From positions 2,542,001-2,606,000 of the forward strand of contig NC_018025.1 in assembly GCF_000266945.1 (NCBI RefSeq): a stretch of 64,000 bases of DNA. The letters run 5' to 3'. Position 1 is the stretch's first letter; each line of letters opens with the position of its first letter. The notes under the pieces were generated by a model, which saw only the letters and a program-made list of their open reading frames with translations, did not search any database and was not told the DNA's origin. Below are positions 32,262 to 41,516 of this stretch, piece after piece. Source of the DNA: Desulfomonile tiedjei DSM 6799 (GTDB lineage: Bacteria > Desulfobacterota > Desulfomonilia > Desulfomonilales > Desulfomonilaceae). The translations under genes were made by a program, and so were the position numbers.

Positions 32262-34763
32262 TTACAAAGCATGTTCCGTACGCGCGATGATGCTGTCCTG
32301 CAACCCCTTGGACAAATTGACAAAGTAAGCGACATAGCCGGCGACCCGCACCATGAGATCCTGGTATTCCTCCGGTTTCTCCTGCGCTGCCCTGAGTGTT
32401 GCAGAAGAAACAAGATTGAACTGGATATGGTGAATTTTCAGATCGACAAAGGTCCTCAGTAGCGCGGCAAGCCGGTAAACTCCCTCGTCGGCTGCAACCA
32501 CATCGGGGCTCAGCCTCAAATTCAGAGTTTCACCCAAGAAAATCGATGCATTATCTATCTTGCCAGCGGAATTCAAGACAGCGGTCGGACCATTGACATC
32601 GCTGCCCCGGGTGGGCGAGATCCCGTCAGACAGGGGCTCTCCCGCTTTTCGCCCTGAAGGCAAAGCTCCCATCAGTCTCCCCATCCCAACATATCCGGAC
32701 AGCGGATTTTGATAGGGTAATACGTGTCCTCCTCTGGTGTTCTTGTGCCTGATCACTTCCCTGCTAAAAACGTCCATTACCCATGCCACCAGTCGGTCGA
32801 CATAGTCATCGTCGTTGCCGAATTTTGGCGCTTTGAGCAGAAGCTGCCGAATCTCCTCTCTATCCTCGAAGTCGGTTTCCAGGGCCTCTATCAGTTGCTC
32901 CATGGTGATCCGCTTCTCCTCGAACACCAGCTTCTTGATGGCTGCGAGGGAATCCCCCACATCTGTTGCCCCCAGGGTCGCCACGCACGGTCCGAAGTTG
33001 AACCTGGCTCCACCATCCTCACGGGACACGCCTTTTTCGATGCAATCCTCAATCAGCGCAGACTGGTAAACGGTAGGGTACACCTCAGCCATGGCCAGCT
33101 CAAAGGCCCGAATAGCAGCACCGCAGTGCCCGACCATGTAGGCCAACTGTCTCTCGAAGGCCTTTAGAAGGTCTTCAAAGTTTTGGAACTCTGTCGCTTC
33201 TCCGGTTTCGAGTCCCATCAACTTCTTGTGAAAACGGCTCATCCCATTAAATAGGACCAATTCCAATACTATGGGCATCTGAAATATGGCACCCACATTA
33301 TGATCCGATTCGTAGTTGGCCACATGGGGCTCGTTGCACCCGATGGCCCCACTTGTTCGAGCAAGCTCGAGGGGGACTGGCGGACCTCCCAGGGTTCCCC
33401 GGGACAGCAGGTTTTCAACAAAAACGTCATTGTTCAGGAACATCGGGTGCCCGGTTCCCAACGAGCAAAGTCGGCACGCTTTAATCAAGAAGTCGTCCGG
33501 AGTCTTGCTGTGAATCAAAACGCCGATATTGGGTTCAATCATGCGGGTATGCATCATTCCTTCAAGAAACATGAAGGACAACTCGTTGGTTGCGTCGCTA
33601 CCGTCTGCTTTGAAGCCACCTACGTCAATATGGAAGGCGGCTCCGGAGTGTGAGACAAAAGGCGCTACGCCCTGGGCAAACCTCATGAGCCAGCAATCGA
33701 TCAATTCTTGAGCTTCGTCCTTCGTCAATCTTCCTTCACGTATATCGGATTCGTAATAGGGACGGAGGTACTGGTCAACCCTGCCCGGGGATACTGAAAG
33801 GATGAGAGGTGTCTCCCACCAGTTCATGATCTGGGTAAACCATACGGATTGTAGCGCCTCCCGAAAGGTGCGGGCTGGATGAGCAGGCACACGGTCACAC
33901 GTATCGGCAATCGTAAGGAGGTCTTTCTTTCTTGCCGAGTCGCTCTCTTCAGCGGCCATGTCCCGTGCTCGCGCGGCAAAGCGTGTGCCGATTCTCGCAG
34001 CCGCTTCCATGGCGATGATTACACCTTTCAAGAAGGCGGTTTTCTTCATGTCTTCGGGCTCGGCTACGTTCAGTCGTGCAATCCTCTCCTCAGCGTCTCT
34101 CTTTATGCCAGAGAATCCCTTCTTCAAAACCTTCTCATAGCCGAAGCAAGAATGACCGATATGATGGCGGCTCATCAGATCCGTGATAATCCCCATGCCG
34201 AGAGTTTTTACCCGACCGGGTACGTCCACGCGGGGTTGAGCCGGGGGGTTGGAGTTGGTCAGAATACCGATCTTTTCCTCTCGGGGATCCGGGTCACCAT
34301 ACAGCGCCTTTCGGGTTTCCGGGGGCAGCAGTTGATAGGCCCGGGCGAACCAGTGGCGTTTCCAGTTGCCGTCTCCCTTCCAGTAGGGGATGATTTCCTC
34401 TTGCAGAATCCTTCTGTCTTCGTCATTGATAAATCGGTAGTGATCGAGTTCAATTTCCATTCGCGAGCCCCTCTGCTCCGCGCTAATCTGCACGGACACG
34501 GGGTCACCGGCTACCCAACCGACAAAGGGTTCGTCAGGAAATATGTCCACCGGCGCCGCTTCAACAACCGCAGCAAAGGCCTTGGCCCGTCTCAGGGCCA
34601 TGGGCTCTCCTTCAGTCTGTTTCATGACTCGGGCAATCGCCAGGTCGGAAAATATATTGTAATTCGGCTCAGATCCCTTGGCTGCGTTGATATAATATGC
34701 ACGGAGCCTTTCCACTCTGGGGCTCGGCACGGTCGCATACATATCTTCAGGCGATCGTGACAT
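32262..34763 (-). CDS. glycyl-radical enzyme of unassigned specificity
   Basis: 833 residues from ATG at 34763, where CGGAGG is well placed; a TTG further up (34808) lacks one. The C-terminal radical site is RVAGYVAYFVN with G809, then LQDSIIARTEH, typical of pyruvate formate-lyase-like enzymes. The thiyl cysteine is C476 in GAIGCNEPHVAN; the C-x-E arrangement (E478) places it with dehydratases, C-N/C-S lyases and arylacetate decarboxylases and not with fumarate-adding synthases, but the residue between is Asn where Val or Ile is usual. It lies between an acyl-CoA dehydrogenase and its own activase. The substrate is unknown; the operon suggests an acid that can enter CoA-based oxidation. Confidence 0.88.
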   Translation of the reverse strand: MSRSPEDMYATVPSPRVERLRAYYINAAKGSEPNYNIFSDLAIARVMKQTEGEPMALRRAKAFAAVVEAAPVDIFPDEPFVGWVAGDPVSVQISAEQRGSRMEIELDHYRFINDEDRRILQEEIIPYWKGDGNWKRHWFARAYQLLPPETRKALYGDPDPREEKIGILTNSNPPAQPRVDVPGRVKTLGMGIITDLMSRHHIGHSCFGYEKVLKKGFSGIKRDAEERIARLNVAEPEDMKKTAFLKGVIIAMEAAARIGTRFAARARDMAAEESDSARKKDLLTIADTCDRVPAHPARTFREALQSVWFTQIMNWWETPLILSVSPGRVDQYLRPYYESDIREGRLTKDEAQELIDCWLMRFAQGVAPFVSHSGAAFHIDVGGFKADGSDATNELSFMFLEGMMHTRMIEPNIGVLIHSKTPDDFLIKACRLCSLGTGHPMFLNNDVFVENLLSRGTLGGPPVPLELARTSGAIGCNEPHVANYESDHNVGAIFQMPIVLELVLFNGMSRFHKKLMGLETGEATEFQNFEDLLKAFERQLAYMVGHCGAAIRAFELAMAEVYPTVYQSALIEDCIEKGVSREDGGARFNFGPCVATLGATDVGDSLAAIKKLVFEEKRITMEQLIEALETDFEDREEIRQLLLKAPKFGNDDDYVDRLVAWVMDVFSREVIRHKNTRGGHVLPYQNPLSGYVGMGRLMGALPSGRKAGEPLSDGISPTRGSDVNGPTAVLNSAGKIDNASIFLGETLNLRLSPDVVAADEGVYRLAALLRTFVDLKIHHIQFNLVSSATLRAAQEKPEEYQDLMVRVAGYVAYFVNLSKGLQDSIIARTEHAL

Positions 34764-34804
34764 TCGCAATCCTCCGTTTGATGCACTTCCATATGTGATT
34801 GATT

Positions 34805-36637
34805 TCAAAAATCGAATACGGCATCGGGAGCATCGAGCACTGATGTATCCCCAATTTCAATGAGTTCCGCCACGTGCCATACATTTGGAACAACATTGTT
34901 CAGGTAATAGCGAGCAGACAGGACTTTGCCCAAGTAGAAATTATAATCGTGGTTATCCGGGCTCAGTTCCTTCATCCGCGATGATGCGATAAGCGCTTGA
35001 TCCATGAGGAGGTACCCACAATATAACTGGGCCGTGGTCGTAAGAATGCGGCGTGCGTAAACCGCCATGAGTCCCAGTTTATCCGAACGCGCGTACCCGG
35101 CGATCGTCGCCTGAATGCTCCGGTAGGCTGCTAGCGCTTTTTCCAGGATCTCGAATTCCTTTTCCCGTTCGCCCCCTTTGTCTTTGTTGGCAGCGATAAA
35201 TTCTTCCACTTCTTTTAGAATACCTTCGAATATGACGCCTTTCCCCTGCGTCCATTTGCGCCCGATCAGGTCCATGGATTGGATAAAGTTTGTCCCTTCC
35301 CATATAGACCAGATTTTGCAGTCCCGTGCAGCGTTCGCCGCGGGATACTCTTCGCAATACCCGTATCCACCGTAAGATTGCAGAGACTCAGCTACTAAAC
35401 CCCAGACTTCATCGCTGGGATAGGCCTTGCACAAGGGGGTTAGCATGTCCAGCTTATTTTGTGCCCACTCTCTGCGTTCCTTGTCTGGAGCAAATTCTCT
35501 GGCATCCTCGAAAAAGTAGCACCTTGAGAGTAAAGCGCGGCATGCTTCAGTGGTGGCCTTACTGAGCATGTACATGCGTTTGACGTCTTCGTGCTTGTTT
35601 ATCGATACTCGACCTGCTTTGGGGTTGGTCAGGAGTCGGCCCTGAATCCTGTCTCTTCCGTAATCTTTGGCATTCCAGTAAGCGTTGGCGGCTACGGCCA
35701 CAGATAGACGCCCTGTGTCTAACCGTGCCTCGTTCATCATATTAAACATTTGCATAATTCCCTGCCCGACCCCCTTTTCATCAGGCGGATTCCCGATAAG
35801 CCACGCGCGGCAATTGTCGTTGTCACCCATTATAAGCTGGGTTGTGGCGCTGCCCTTAAGGCCCATTTTGTGTTCTATTCCTATGCACTGCACGTCGTTG
35901 TCTTCCAGGGTGCCATCGTCATTGACCCAGTACTTCGGCAAAATAAAGAGAGAGAGGCCTTTAGTGCCGGGCGCAGCGCCCTGAACACGCGCAAGATAAA
36001 GATGTATGACGTTCTCCACGTCGTCCCGATCTCCTGCCGTGATGAACACCTTTTGCCCCTTGATCTTGTAGAGCCCAGGGATCTCGGTGGGAAAGGCCTT
36101 GGAAAGCAAGTCTCCCACGTCAGATCCGGCAGTGGGTTCCGTCATGCCCATGGCTCCTCCCCAGACCCCAGTCAGTAAGTTGGGTAAGAACTTTTGCTTC
36201 AGCTCTTCACTTGCGTAAAGTTGAATAACGCGAGCCACCGGCCCTGCGTTCGCCACATAGGCCATGATGGCCGGGTTGGCCGCAGATAGGATTTCCCACA
36301 CCAATCCGAGAATGGTGAAGGGAAGGGTTCCTTCTCTCTCAACATCAAAATTGCTGGCTCCCCAGCCCTGGTCCTGCAAAAAGCGATGGGCCGCGGCGAA
36401 TGAAGGGGGAATGTAGACTTTTCCGGCCTCCCAGCGTGCCCCGATCGATTCCCCATCCTGGGCCGTTGGCGCCACCACTTCTTCAGCGACTTTTCTCACC
36501 TGCTCCAAGATGAGATCCACATCCTCCCTGCTGTAATTGCCTCCAAAGTGGTCGTAGCTCAGCACTTCATCGAGAGGCAGCCATTCCTTTAAGATGAACT
36601 GGATGTCTCTGGTATTATATGCATATTTGTAGGACAT
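34805..36637 (-). CDS. acyl-CoA dehydrogenase, long DmdC-like subfamily
   Basis: 610 residues from ATG at 36637, about 200 longer than ordinary acyl-CoA dehydrogenases because of a C-terminal extension, as in the DmdC-like group. FAD/substrate features: MGMTEPTAGSDVGDL, GQKVFITAGD, HKMGLKGSATTQLIMG, MMNEARLDTGRL and SYGGYGYCEEYPAA. It oxidises an acyl-CoA at C2-C3, reducing an electron-transfer flavoprotein. It is the first gene after a sigma-54 promoter and is followed 41 bases later by the glycyl-radical enzyme, so the two reactions are probably linked. Confidence 0.9.
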   Translation of the reverse strand: MSYKYAYNTRDIQFILKEWLPLDEVLSYDHFGGNYSREDVDLILEQVRKVAEEVVAPTAQDGESIGARWEAGKVYIPPSFAAAHRFLQDQGWGASNFDVEREGTLPFTILGLVWEILSAANPAIMAYVANAGPVARVIQLYASEELKQKFLPNLLTGVWGGAMGMTEPTAGSDVGDLLSKAFPTEIPGLYKIKGQKVFITAGDRDDVENVIHLYLARVQGAAPGTKGLSLFILPKYWVNDDGTLEDNDVQCIGIEHKMGLKGSATTQLIMGDNDNCRAWLIGNPPDEKGVGQGIMQMFNMMNEARLDTGRLSVAVAANAYWNAKDYGRDRIQGRLLTNPKAGRVSINKHEDVKRMYMLSKATTEACRALLSRCYFFEDAREFAPDKERREWAQNKLDMLTPLCKAYPSDEVWGLVAESLQSYGGYGYCEEYPAANAARDCKIWSIWEGTNFIQSMDLIGRKWTQGKGVIFEGILKEVEEFIAANKDKGGEREKEFEILEKALAAYRSIQATIAGYARSDKLGLMAVYARRILTTTAQLYCGYLLMDQALIASSRMKELSPDNHDYNFYLGKVLSARYYLNNVVPNVWHVAELIEIGDTSVLDAPDAVFDF

Positions 36638-36680
36638 TCTCCGGACTTTCCTTTCTCCAAGATTGCTGCGGACTCCTAAG

Positions 36681-36697
36681 GGCATGAATCATGCCAA
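36681..36697 (-). promoter_or_regulatory. sigma-54 promoter of the acyl-CoA dehydrogenase/glycyl-radical operon
   Basis: On the minus strand TTGGCATGATTCATGCC gives GG-N10-GC spacing with a near-consensus -24 box. The predicted start is about 30 bases before the dehydrogenase ATG. Confidence 0.7.
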
Positions 36698-36807
36698 TTC
36701 AGGAACGACTGGCATTGATTACTGTCATTGGGGTAGGGCGTAGCCACGGTAGTCCTCGCATACCCGTCCTGTGGGCTTGTGAGATGTGGCGAAGCCGCTA
36801 ATGGTCA

Positions 36808-36837
36808 CAATTTGTAACGTCACAACGTTACAAATTG
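36808..36837. promoter_or_regulatory. 30-bp perfect palindrome, candidate activator site
   Basis: Arms CAATTTGTAACGT and ACGTTACAAATTG flank CACA. It lies about 115 bases upstream of the sigma-54 promoter at 36681-36697 and contains the TGTAAC/GTTACA words seen at 26920. TTGTAATGTTGTGCAACGTG follows and may hold a second, weaker site. Confidence 0.65.
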
Positions 36838-36935
36838 TAATGTTGTGCAACGTGAAAACGGCAAATCCCTCCTACAGACACCGCGCCGTGTTTCCTCAAA
36901 GATAGAGATCCTCTTGTGTCCCGTCATGGCCCCGG

Positions 36936-38663
36936 TCAACAGTTTCTCTGCAATTGCTTTAAGATGATCTCCTTGAGCTCGTATTTCTTCAATTTGTTGG
37001 TGGGGGTTCGCGGCAAGTCACTTACGAACCTTATGTGTTGAGGCTGCATGAACTTGGGCATTTTCCCTTCTATCCATTGTCTGAGCTGACCTTCGTCAAG
37101 TTCTTCCCCAGGCTGTACGACGACGAATACCACGATGTCATCTTCCGCCCCTTCTGCTGCGGGGATGGGGAATGCCGCGCAACAGTTCACGGAGGGATGG
37201 CCGTTGATGATGTCCTCTATATGATAGGAAGAAATGTTCTCGCCTCTGCGCCTGATACAGCCGCTTTGCCGGTCGAGAAAGTAGAAGAATCCTTCTTCAT
37301 CCTTGAAGCCGGCGTCTCCCGAATGGAACCACTGGTTGCTGAATACTTCTGCCGTGGCTTGGGGTTTGCCGAAATATTCGTCGAAAATGGTATTGGGCAA
37401 ATGAGAGCGGAAACATATTTGACCTGCCTGTCCGGGGAGGCACTCTTGATCGTCGTCGTTGAGAACAGTCGCTTGCAGAAAGAATGGAGGCCTTCCCATG
37501 AAACCTTTCTTGAGCTCTATTTCTCCCGGAACGATGGCCGCTTCGATTTTCTCGGATAGCTCCCGCATTTCTTTGTGCGAATACCCTTTGTAGAGTTCGG
37601 GAGGGGTGCCTTCGCCTTCGCGTAACTCCTCGAAGATGCCGGCAAATCCATTCCCTGCTTCTGTCTGTCCGTATCCCGTGATGACAAAGTCAAATCCGAA
37701 CCTTCGGGCGATCTCATGATGGTTTATGGGCATCGGCTGCATGTACACCTTGTTCAGGGTATTCCGACGATCGTCCGGAGTCTCCTTGGCTTTCACCAAC
37801 CAGGGAATCATAACGTCCAGCAAAATAGCTGTAGTCGACCCGGAGACTCTAATCCTGTTCCAGAAGTCGCTTGGGCTGAACTTATCCCATACAGCGACTG
37901 TACATCCTACCCATGCCGCCCTGACCACATTCTGGAAGGCTCCCCCGATATGATACAAAGGGAGATCGGAGTAAATGACGTCTTTCTGATTGGTGAAATT
38001 TCTCCAGAAGGCGGTGTACAGATTCACGTAACGGTGTGACTGAACAACCCCTTTTGCGGGCCCCGTGGTTCCGGACGTGTAGACGATGTTGGCAGTATCT
38101 TGAAAGGTGAGGTCAGTCTTCAAATTCGAGGTTTGTCCTGTCAGGAGCGCATCGAATGACATTTCGCTGAACTTGTCGTGAAGCCCAATTCCGGAGACCT
38201 GAGGATTGTAGTCGTGGTGGCTTTCTTTGGGCGCATAGACAGCTACCGGGAAATTCCCAACTTGATGTTGTATGTCGTTGACAAGCGGAACCAGGTTTTT
38301 CTCGGTTATGATCATCTTGGGGTTGGTATCGTTGATTTGATAGGCCAGCAAGGGTCCCATGTAACTGGTGTTCACAGGGATGAATACCGCTCCAGCCTTC
38401 CAGATCCCGAACATGGCCAACGTCGTTGCAACCGGATTCTTTAGAAAGACCAATACCCTGTCGCCTTTGCCAAGCCCCATGGAGATCAGATTGTGCGCAA
38501 TACTGTTCGTGAGCTCGTTGAATTCCTTAAATGATATGTGCTCGTCTTCTTCCCCATAGAAGAAAAAGGTCTTTTCCGGAATGAGCTCCGCCCACATCTC
38601 CAACCGGTGAGCAGCGAATTCACCGTCGCTTTTTGCCAACGTGTCGATGCGATCCTTGTCCAT
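36936..38663 (-). CDS. acyl-CoA synthetase (AMP-forming, long/medium-chain fatty acid type)
   Basis: 575 residues from ATG at 38663 (AAAGGAAC upstream); the frame extends further but into the promoter region. ANL-superfamily motifs: the P-loop YTSGTTGPAKGVVQSH, YGQTEAGNG, WFHSGDAGFKDEEGF, and the hinge DRQSGCIRRRGENISS. The C-terminal lysine region is PTNKLKKYELK. It forms an acyl-adenylate and then the CoA thioester, providing substrates for the acyl-CoA dehydrogenases around it. Its own sigma-54 promoter lies about 50 bases upstream, and it is divergent from the GAF-type activator. Confidence 0.9.
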   Translation of the reverse strand: MDKDRIDTLAKSDGEFAAHRLEMWAELIPEKTFFFYGEEDEHISFKEFNELTNSIAHNLISMGLGKGDRVLVFLKNPVATTLAMFGIWKAGAVFIPVNTSYMGPLLAYQINDTNPKMIITEKNLVPLVNDIQHQVGNFPVAVYAPKESHHDYNPQVSGIGLHDKFSEMSFDALLTGQTSNLKTDLTFQDTANIVYTSGTTGPAKGVVQSHRYVNLYTAFWRNFTNQKDVIYSDLPLYHIGGAFQNVVRAAWVGCTVAVWDKFSPSDFWNRIRVSGSTTAILLDVMIPWLVKAKETPDDRRNTLNKVYMQPMPINHHEIARRFGFDFVITGYGQTEAGNGFAGIFEELREGEGTPPELYKGYSHKEMRELSEKIEAAIVPGEIELKKGFMGRPPFFLQATVLNDDDQECLPGQAGQICFRSHLPNTIFDEYFGKPQATAEVFSNQWFHSGDAGFKDEEGFFYFLDRQSGCIRRRGENISSYHIEDIINGHPSVNCCAAFPIPAAEGAEDDIVVFVVVQPGEELDEGQLRQWIEGKMPKFMQPQHIRFVSDLPRTPTNKLKKYELKEIILKQLQRNC

Positions 38664-38709
38664 TTTGTCGTTCCTTTCACTGAAGATAGACCTCGGACGG
38701 GCAACAAAA

Positions 38710-38725
38710 GCAATATGCATACCAA
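38710..38725 (-). promoter_or_regulatory. sigma-54 promoter of the acyl-CoA synthetase gene
   Basis: On the minus strand TTGGTATGCATATTGCTTTT carries GG-N10-GC with a consensus TTGC -12 box. Predicted start near 38698, about 35 bases before the ATG. Confidence 0.7.
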
Positions 38726-38765
38726 CATCAAAACGGCTAGTTCTTCGAGCCAAACCCCTCGTTGC

Positions 38766-38790
38766 AGTGTTACACTCTGTCACGGTGACA
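38766..38790. promoter_or_regulatory. paired palindromes, candidate activator sites
   Basis: AGTGTTACACT (38766-38776) and TGTCACGGTGACA (38778-38790) are both perfect inverted repeats, about 45-65 bases upstream of the -24 element. TGTCACGGTG recurs at 26906. Confidence 0.6.
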
Positions 38791-39479
38791 TGTCCCCTTT
38801 CCACAAGGGCGGGGTCTGCGACCTCTTCTGATACCAATGAGCGTTCAAAGAAGTAACATCTGGCAAATTCGGTCCCGGCATGTCTCCGAAGCGAAGTCAG
38901 GCAGTGCCGTTCGTAGCGAAGGAGATTTGCCGGGACCGGCAAATAACAGGTTTCTCAATATTCCCTCTATGAGAGCACATTGGTATGATACCGGTTCAGG
39001 AACGAATGAGTAAGATCTCGCCTGCACACCGCTACTGGCTTGTTCATCAGTGCCTTCAACCTCCTGATTCAGTCCGCTCATCCGGGTGAGTTTCCGCGTG
39101 CTCAGGGGACTGCAGAACGTCCTGGATGAGGCAGAGCCTGGGTTCGGGCCGACAAGCACCTTGACAGCCCTAAACGGATTTGCCAGGATCACACGCGGCA
39201 TATAGTGTGCAACATAGGCAGAATTGATCCCAGGTGGTATTTGAACGATCTCATACGCAAATCCGTTGAGGTAGGATTCTCCAATAACCCCCCGCACCCA
39301 ACCCGCCTCCCGGAAAAGGGAGGATGATAAGCGCCTCTTTCCCAGAACAGCGGAGAGGAGGATTAGGCGCTCTTTAAAGCCTGCCAAGGATTATTTGTGA
39401 GGAGCCTTGCGCTCAGGGAGCGGGAAACACAGTAGTTGTCGTGGAGAATATTACCACTGTCCAGGCAAAGGGAGTGAAT
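38791..39479. other. divergent intergenic region, no convincing gene
   Basis: A 180-codon frame on the minus strand (38845-39387) lacks a recognisable family and an obvious ribosome site, so it is not called. A perfect inverted repeat, ATTTGCCGG-GA-CCGGCAAAT, lies at 38925-38944. Confidence 0.45.
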
Positions 39480-41450
39480 GTGAAAAATCTTCTGAGACCG
39501 GAGACAAGGCGCGCCTTGCCCTGGGAAAAGGTTAAGCAAATCTGGAAAGATCTCCACGAAAGGCCGGATTTGCGTAAGGGCTTGCGCCCGGAAATCTATG
39601 ATTCCTGGGAACGGAGTTACCATTACAACGTGCAGCGCGGTATGCGGGAAACTACGAATTTGATCCCGGAGCGAGAGTTCGCATTCGCAAAAGAAAATTC
39701 TAAATACCTCATGGAAACCGCTGTTCCAGTTATGGAACGCTTGTCGGAATTCGTAAGAGGAACCGGATTCGTGGTTCTCTTAAGTGATGCCAACTGCGTC
39801 AGCCTCAAGACCATAGGAGATGAAGCCTCCCTGGAATGGTCCAGGCGGGCTAATGTCGTCGAACGCACCGTATGGAGGGAGGAAAAAGTCGGAACCAATG
39901 CAGGCCACCTGTGTATGTTACTGGTTAAGCCCATTTCCATATACTCTTATGAGCATTTCTGTTTGTTTGCCATACTTGGAGCAGCGTCATTCGCTCCAAT
40001 AGTAGATAAAGGACGTGTTATCGGAAGCATCGGTATGGTTGCCCCTTATGAGAGAGTAAGCCACCATACCCTCGGTATGGTGGTGGCTGCAGCAGACCAC
40101 ATTCAGTCGATCCTGGCGCTCAATCGTGTCTCCAAGTACCATCAGGTGATCACCGATTCTATGTCGGATGGTGTTATGGTGGTCGATTTGGACGGAACTA
40201 TTACCTATATGAACGAGAAGTGTTCCAAGATCTTGCGCGTGGGCTCAACTGATGTGATAGGAGCCAACATCCACAGCATATTCGGGACCAAACCTGAGAA
40301 CCAGTTTTTTGTCAACACCGTGACCCAGGGCCGAACATTGATCGATGATCTGTTGGTTCTCTATCATGGGAAGAATCAAATCCGCTGCCACATTACTTGC
40401 ACACCTCTGCATGGGACCAATCCGACGGACATGGGAACGGTGGTCATCTTCCGGGAAAGTGAGCGGATGAACAGCATCGTAGGCAAATGGATCGGCCGAA
40501 GCACCAAGATGACCTTTGACGACATTATCGGCAATAACCCTAAATTTCAACACTGCGTAAATATCGCGAAGACCACCTGCCAATCCGATTCCAGCATATT
40601 GCTGTTGGGTGAAAGCGGAACCGGCAAAGATGTCATCGCTCAGGCCATGCACAATGAAAGTCCCCGAAAAAACAATCCCTTCCTGGCCATTAACTGTGCA
40701 GCTCTGCCCCGAGAACTTATTGCCAGTGAGCTTTTTGGATACGAGGAGGGTGCTTTCACAGGGGCAAAGAAGGGCGGAAATGTTGGAAAATTCGAATTGG
40801 CCAACCAGGGCACACTTTTCCTCGATGAAATAGGGGATGTCCCCCTGGATTTACAAGTGGCCTTATTGAGGGTTCTCGAGGAAAAGAGCGTGATTCGCAT
40901 GGGAGGCAACAAGCTTGTGCCGGTGAATGTCAGAATAATTGCCGCCACCAATCGAAATCTGGAAGAGGAAATAGCCCGCAATCGATTTCGCAGAGACTTG
41001 TACTACAGATTGGGAGTGATCAGGCTGATTATTCCGCCTTTACGCGAAAGGGCTGACGATATCCCGCTCCTGGTACATCACTTCCTGGGGCTCATATGCA
41101 AAAGATTCGGCAAGCCTTTGAAAAAGGTCAGCCTCCAGGCAATGGAAGCTTTGATGAACTATGAGTGGCCCGGCAATATCAGGGAACTCCAAAACGTGCT
41201 TGAGAGCGCTATTCAATTGGCTCCGGACGATGAAATCGATTACGAATTTTTCAAGCAGAACCTGGGTTTTGAGACCCCGCTTCCTGTTACGGCTGAGAGT
41301 AACACTTCGGAAGACTCTTCCTCTGAAGAACTGCGTATATTGAGGGAAACCCTTTTGAGGAACCGCTATAACAAGAGCGCCACCGCAAAGGAGTTGGGCG
41401 TATCTCGGCAATGTATTTATCGAAGGTTGCAGAAATATAACTTGCTGTAG
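39480..41450 (+). CDS. sigma-54-dependent activator with GAF and PAS domains (AcoR-like)
   Basis: 656 residues from GTG at 39480, preferred because AAAGGGAG lies five bases upstream; GTG at 39441 in the same frame has no ribosome site. An N-terminal GAF-like sensor (VVLLSDANCVSLKTIGDE, GTNAGHLCML) is followed by a PAS domain (VVDLDGTITYMNEKCSKIL), an AAA+ core with GESGTGKD, YEEGAFTGAKKGG, GTLFLDEIGDV and a Fis-type helix-turn-helix (KSATAKELGVSRQCIYRRLQ). Divergent from the acyl-CoA synthetase gene, it is the natural activator for the three sigma-54 promoters with related palindromes in this window. Confidence 0.9.
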   Translation: MKNLLRPETRRALPWEKVKQIWKDLHERPDLRKGLRPEIYDSWERSYHYNVQRGMRETTNLIPEREFAFAKENSKYLMETAVPVMERLSEFVRGTGFVVLLSDANCVSLKTIGDEASLEWSRRANVVERTVWREEKVGTNAGHLCMLLVKPISIYSYEHFCLFAILGAASFAPIVDKGRVIGSIGMVAPYERVSHHTLGMVVAAADHIQSILALNRVSKYHQVITDSMSDGVMVVDLDGTITYMNEKCSKILRVGSTDVIGANIHSIFGTKPENQFFVNTVTQGRTLIDDLLVLYHGKNQIRCHITCTPLHGTNPTDMGTVVIFRESERMNSIVGKWIGRSTKMTFDDIIGNNPKFQHCVNIAKTTCQSDSSILLLGESGTGKDVIAQAMHNESPRKNNPFLAINCAALPRELIASELFGYEEGAFTGAKKGGNVGKFELANQGTLFLDEIGDVPLDLQVALLRVLEEKSVIRMGGNKLVPVNVRIIAATNRNLEEEIARNRFRRDLYYRLGVIRLIIPPLRERADDIPLLVHHFLGLICKRFGKPLKKVSLQAMEALMNYEWPGNIRELQNVLESAIQLAPDDEIDYEFFKQNLGFETPLPVTAESNTSEDSSSEELRILRETLLRNRYNKSATAKELGVSRQCIYRRLQKYNLL

Positions 41451-41516
41451 AGGGAAGTGACGCGGCCAAGCCGCGGTCAAACTGAAACATGTTTTGCGAC
41501 GAGAATTCACGACATC

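Noticed and set aside
33879-34760. About 290-codon plus-strand frame opposite the glycyl-radical gene
   Set aside because: Antisense shadow with Arg/His/Ser-rich composition and no domain.
32262-34763. Benzylsuccinate/alkylsuccinate synthase assignment for the glycyl-radical enzyme
   Set aside because: The Cys-x-Glu motif and the absence of small Bss-type subunits argue against fumarate addition.
38845-39387. 180-codon minus-strand frame between the acyl-CoA synthetase and the sigma-54 activator
   Set aside because: No family similarity seen, no clear ribosome site, and composition typical of chance frames; left as intergenic.
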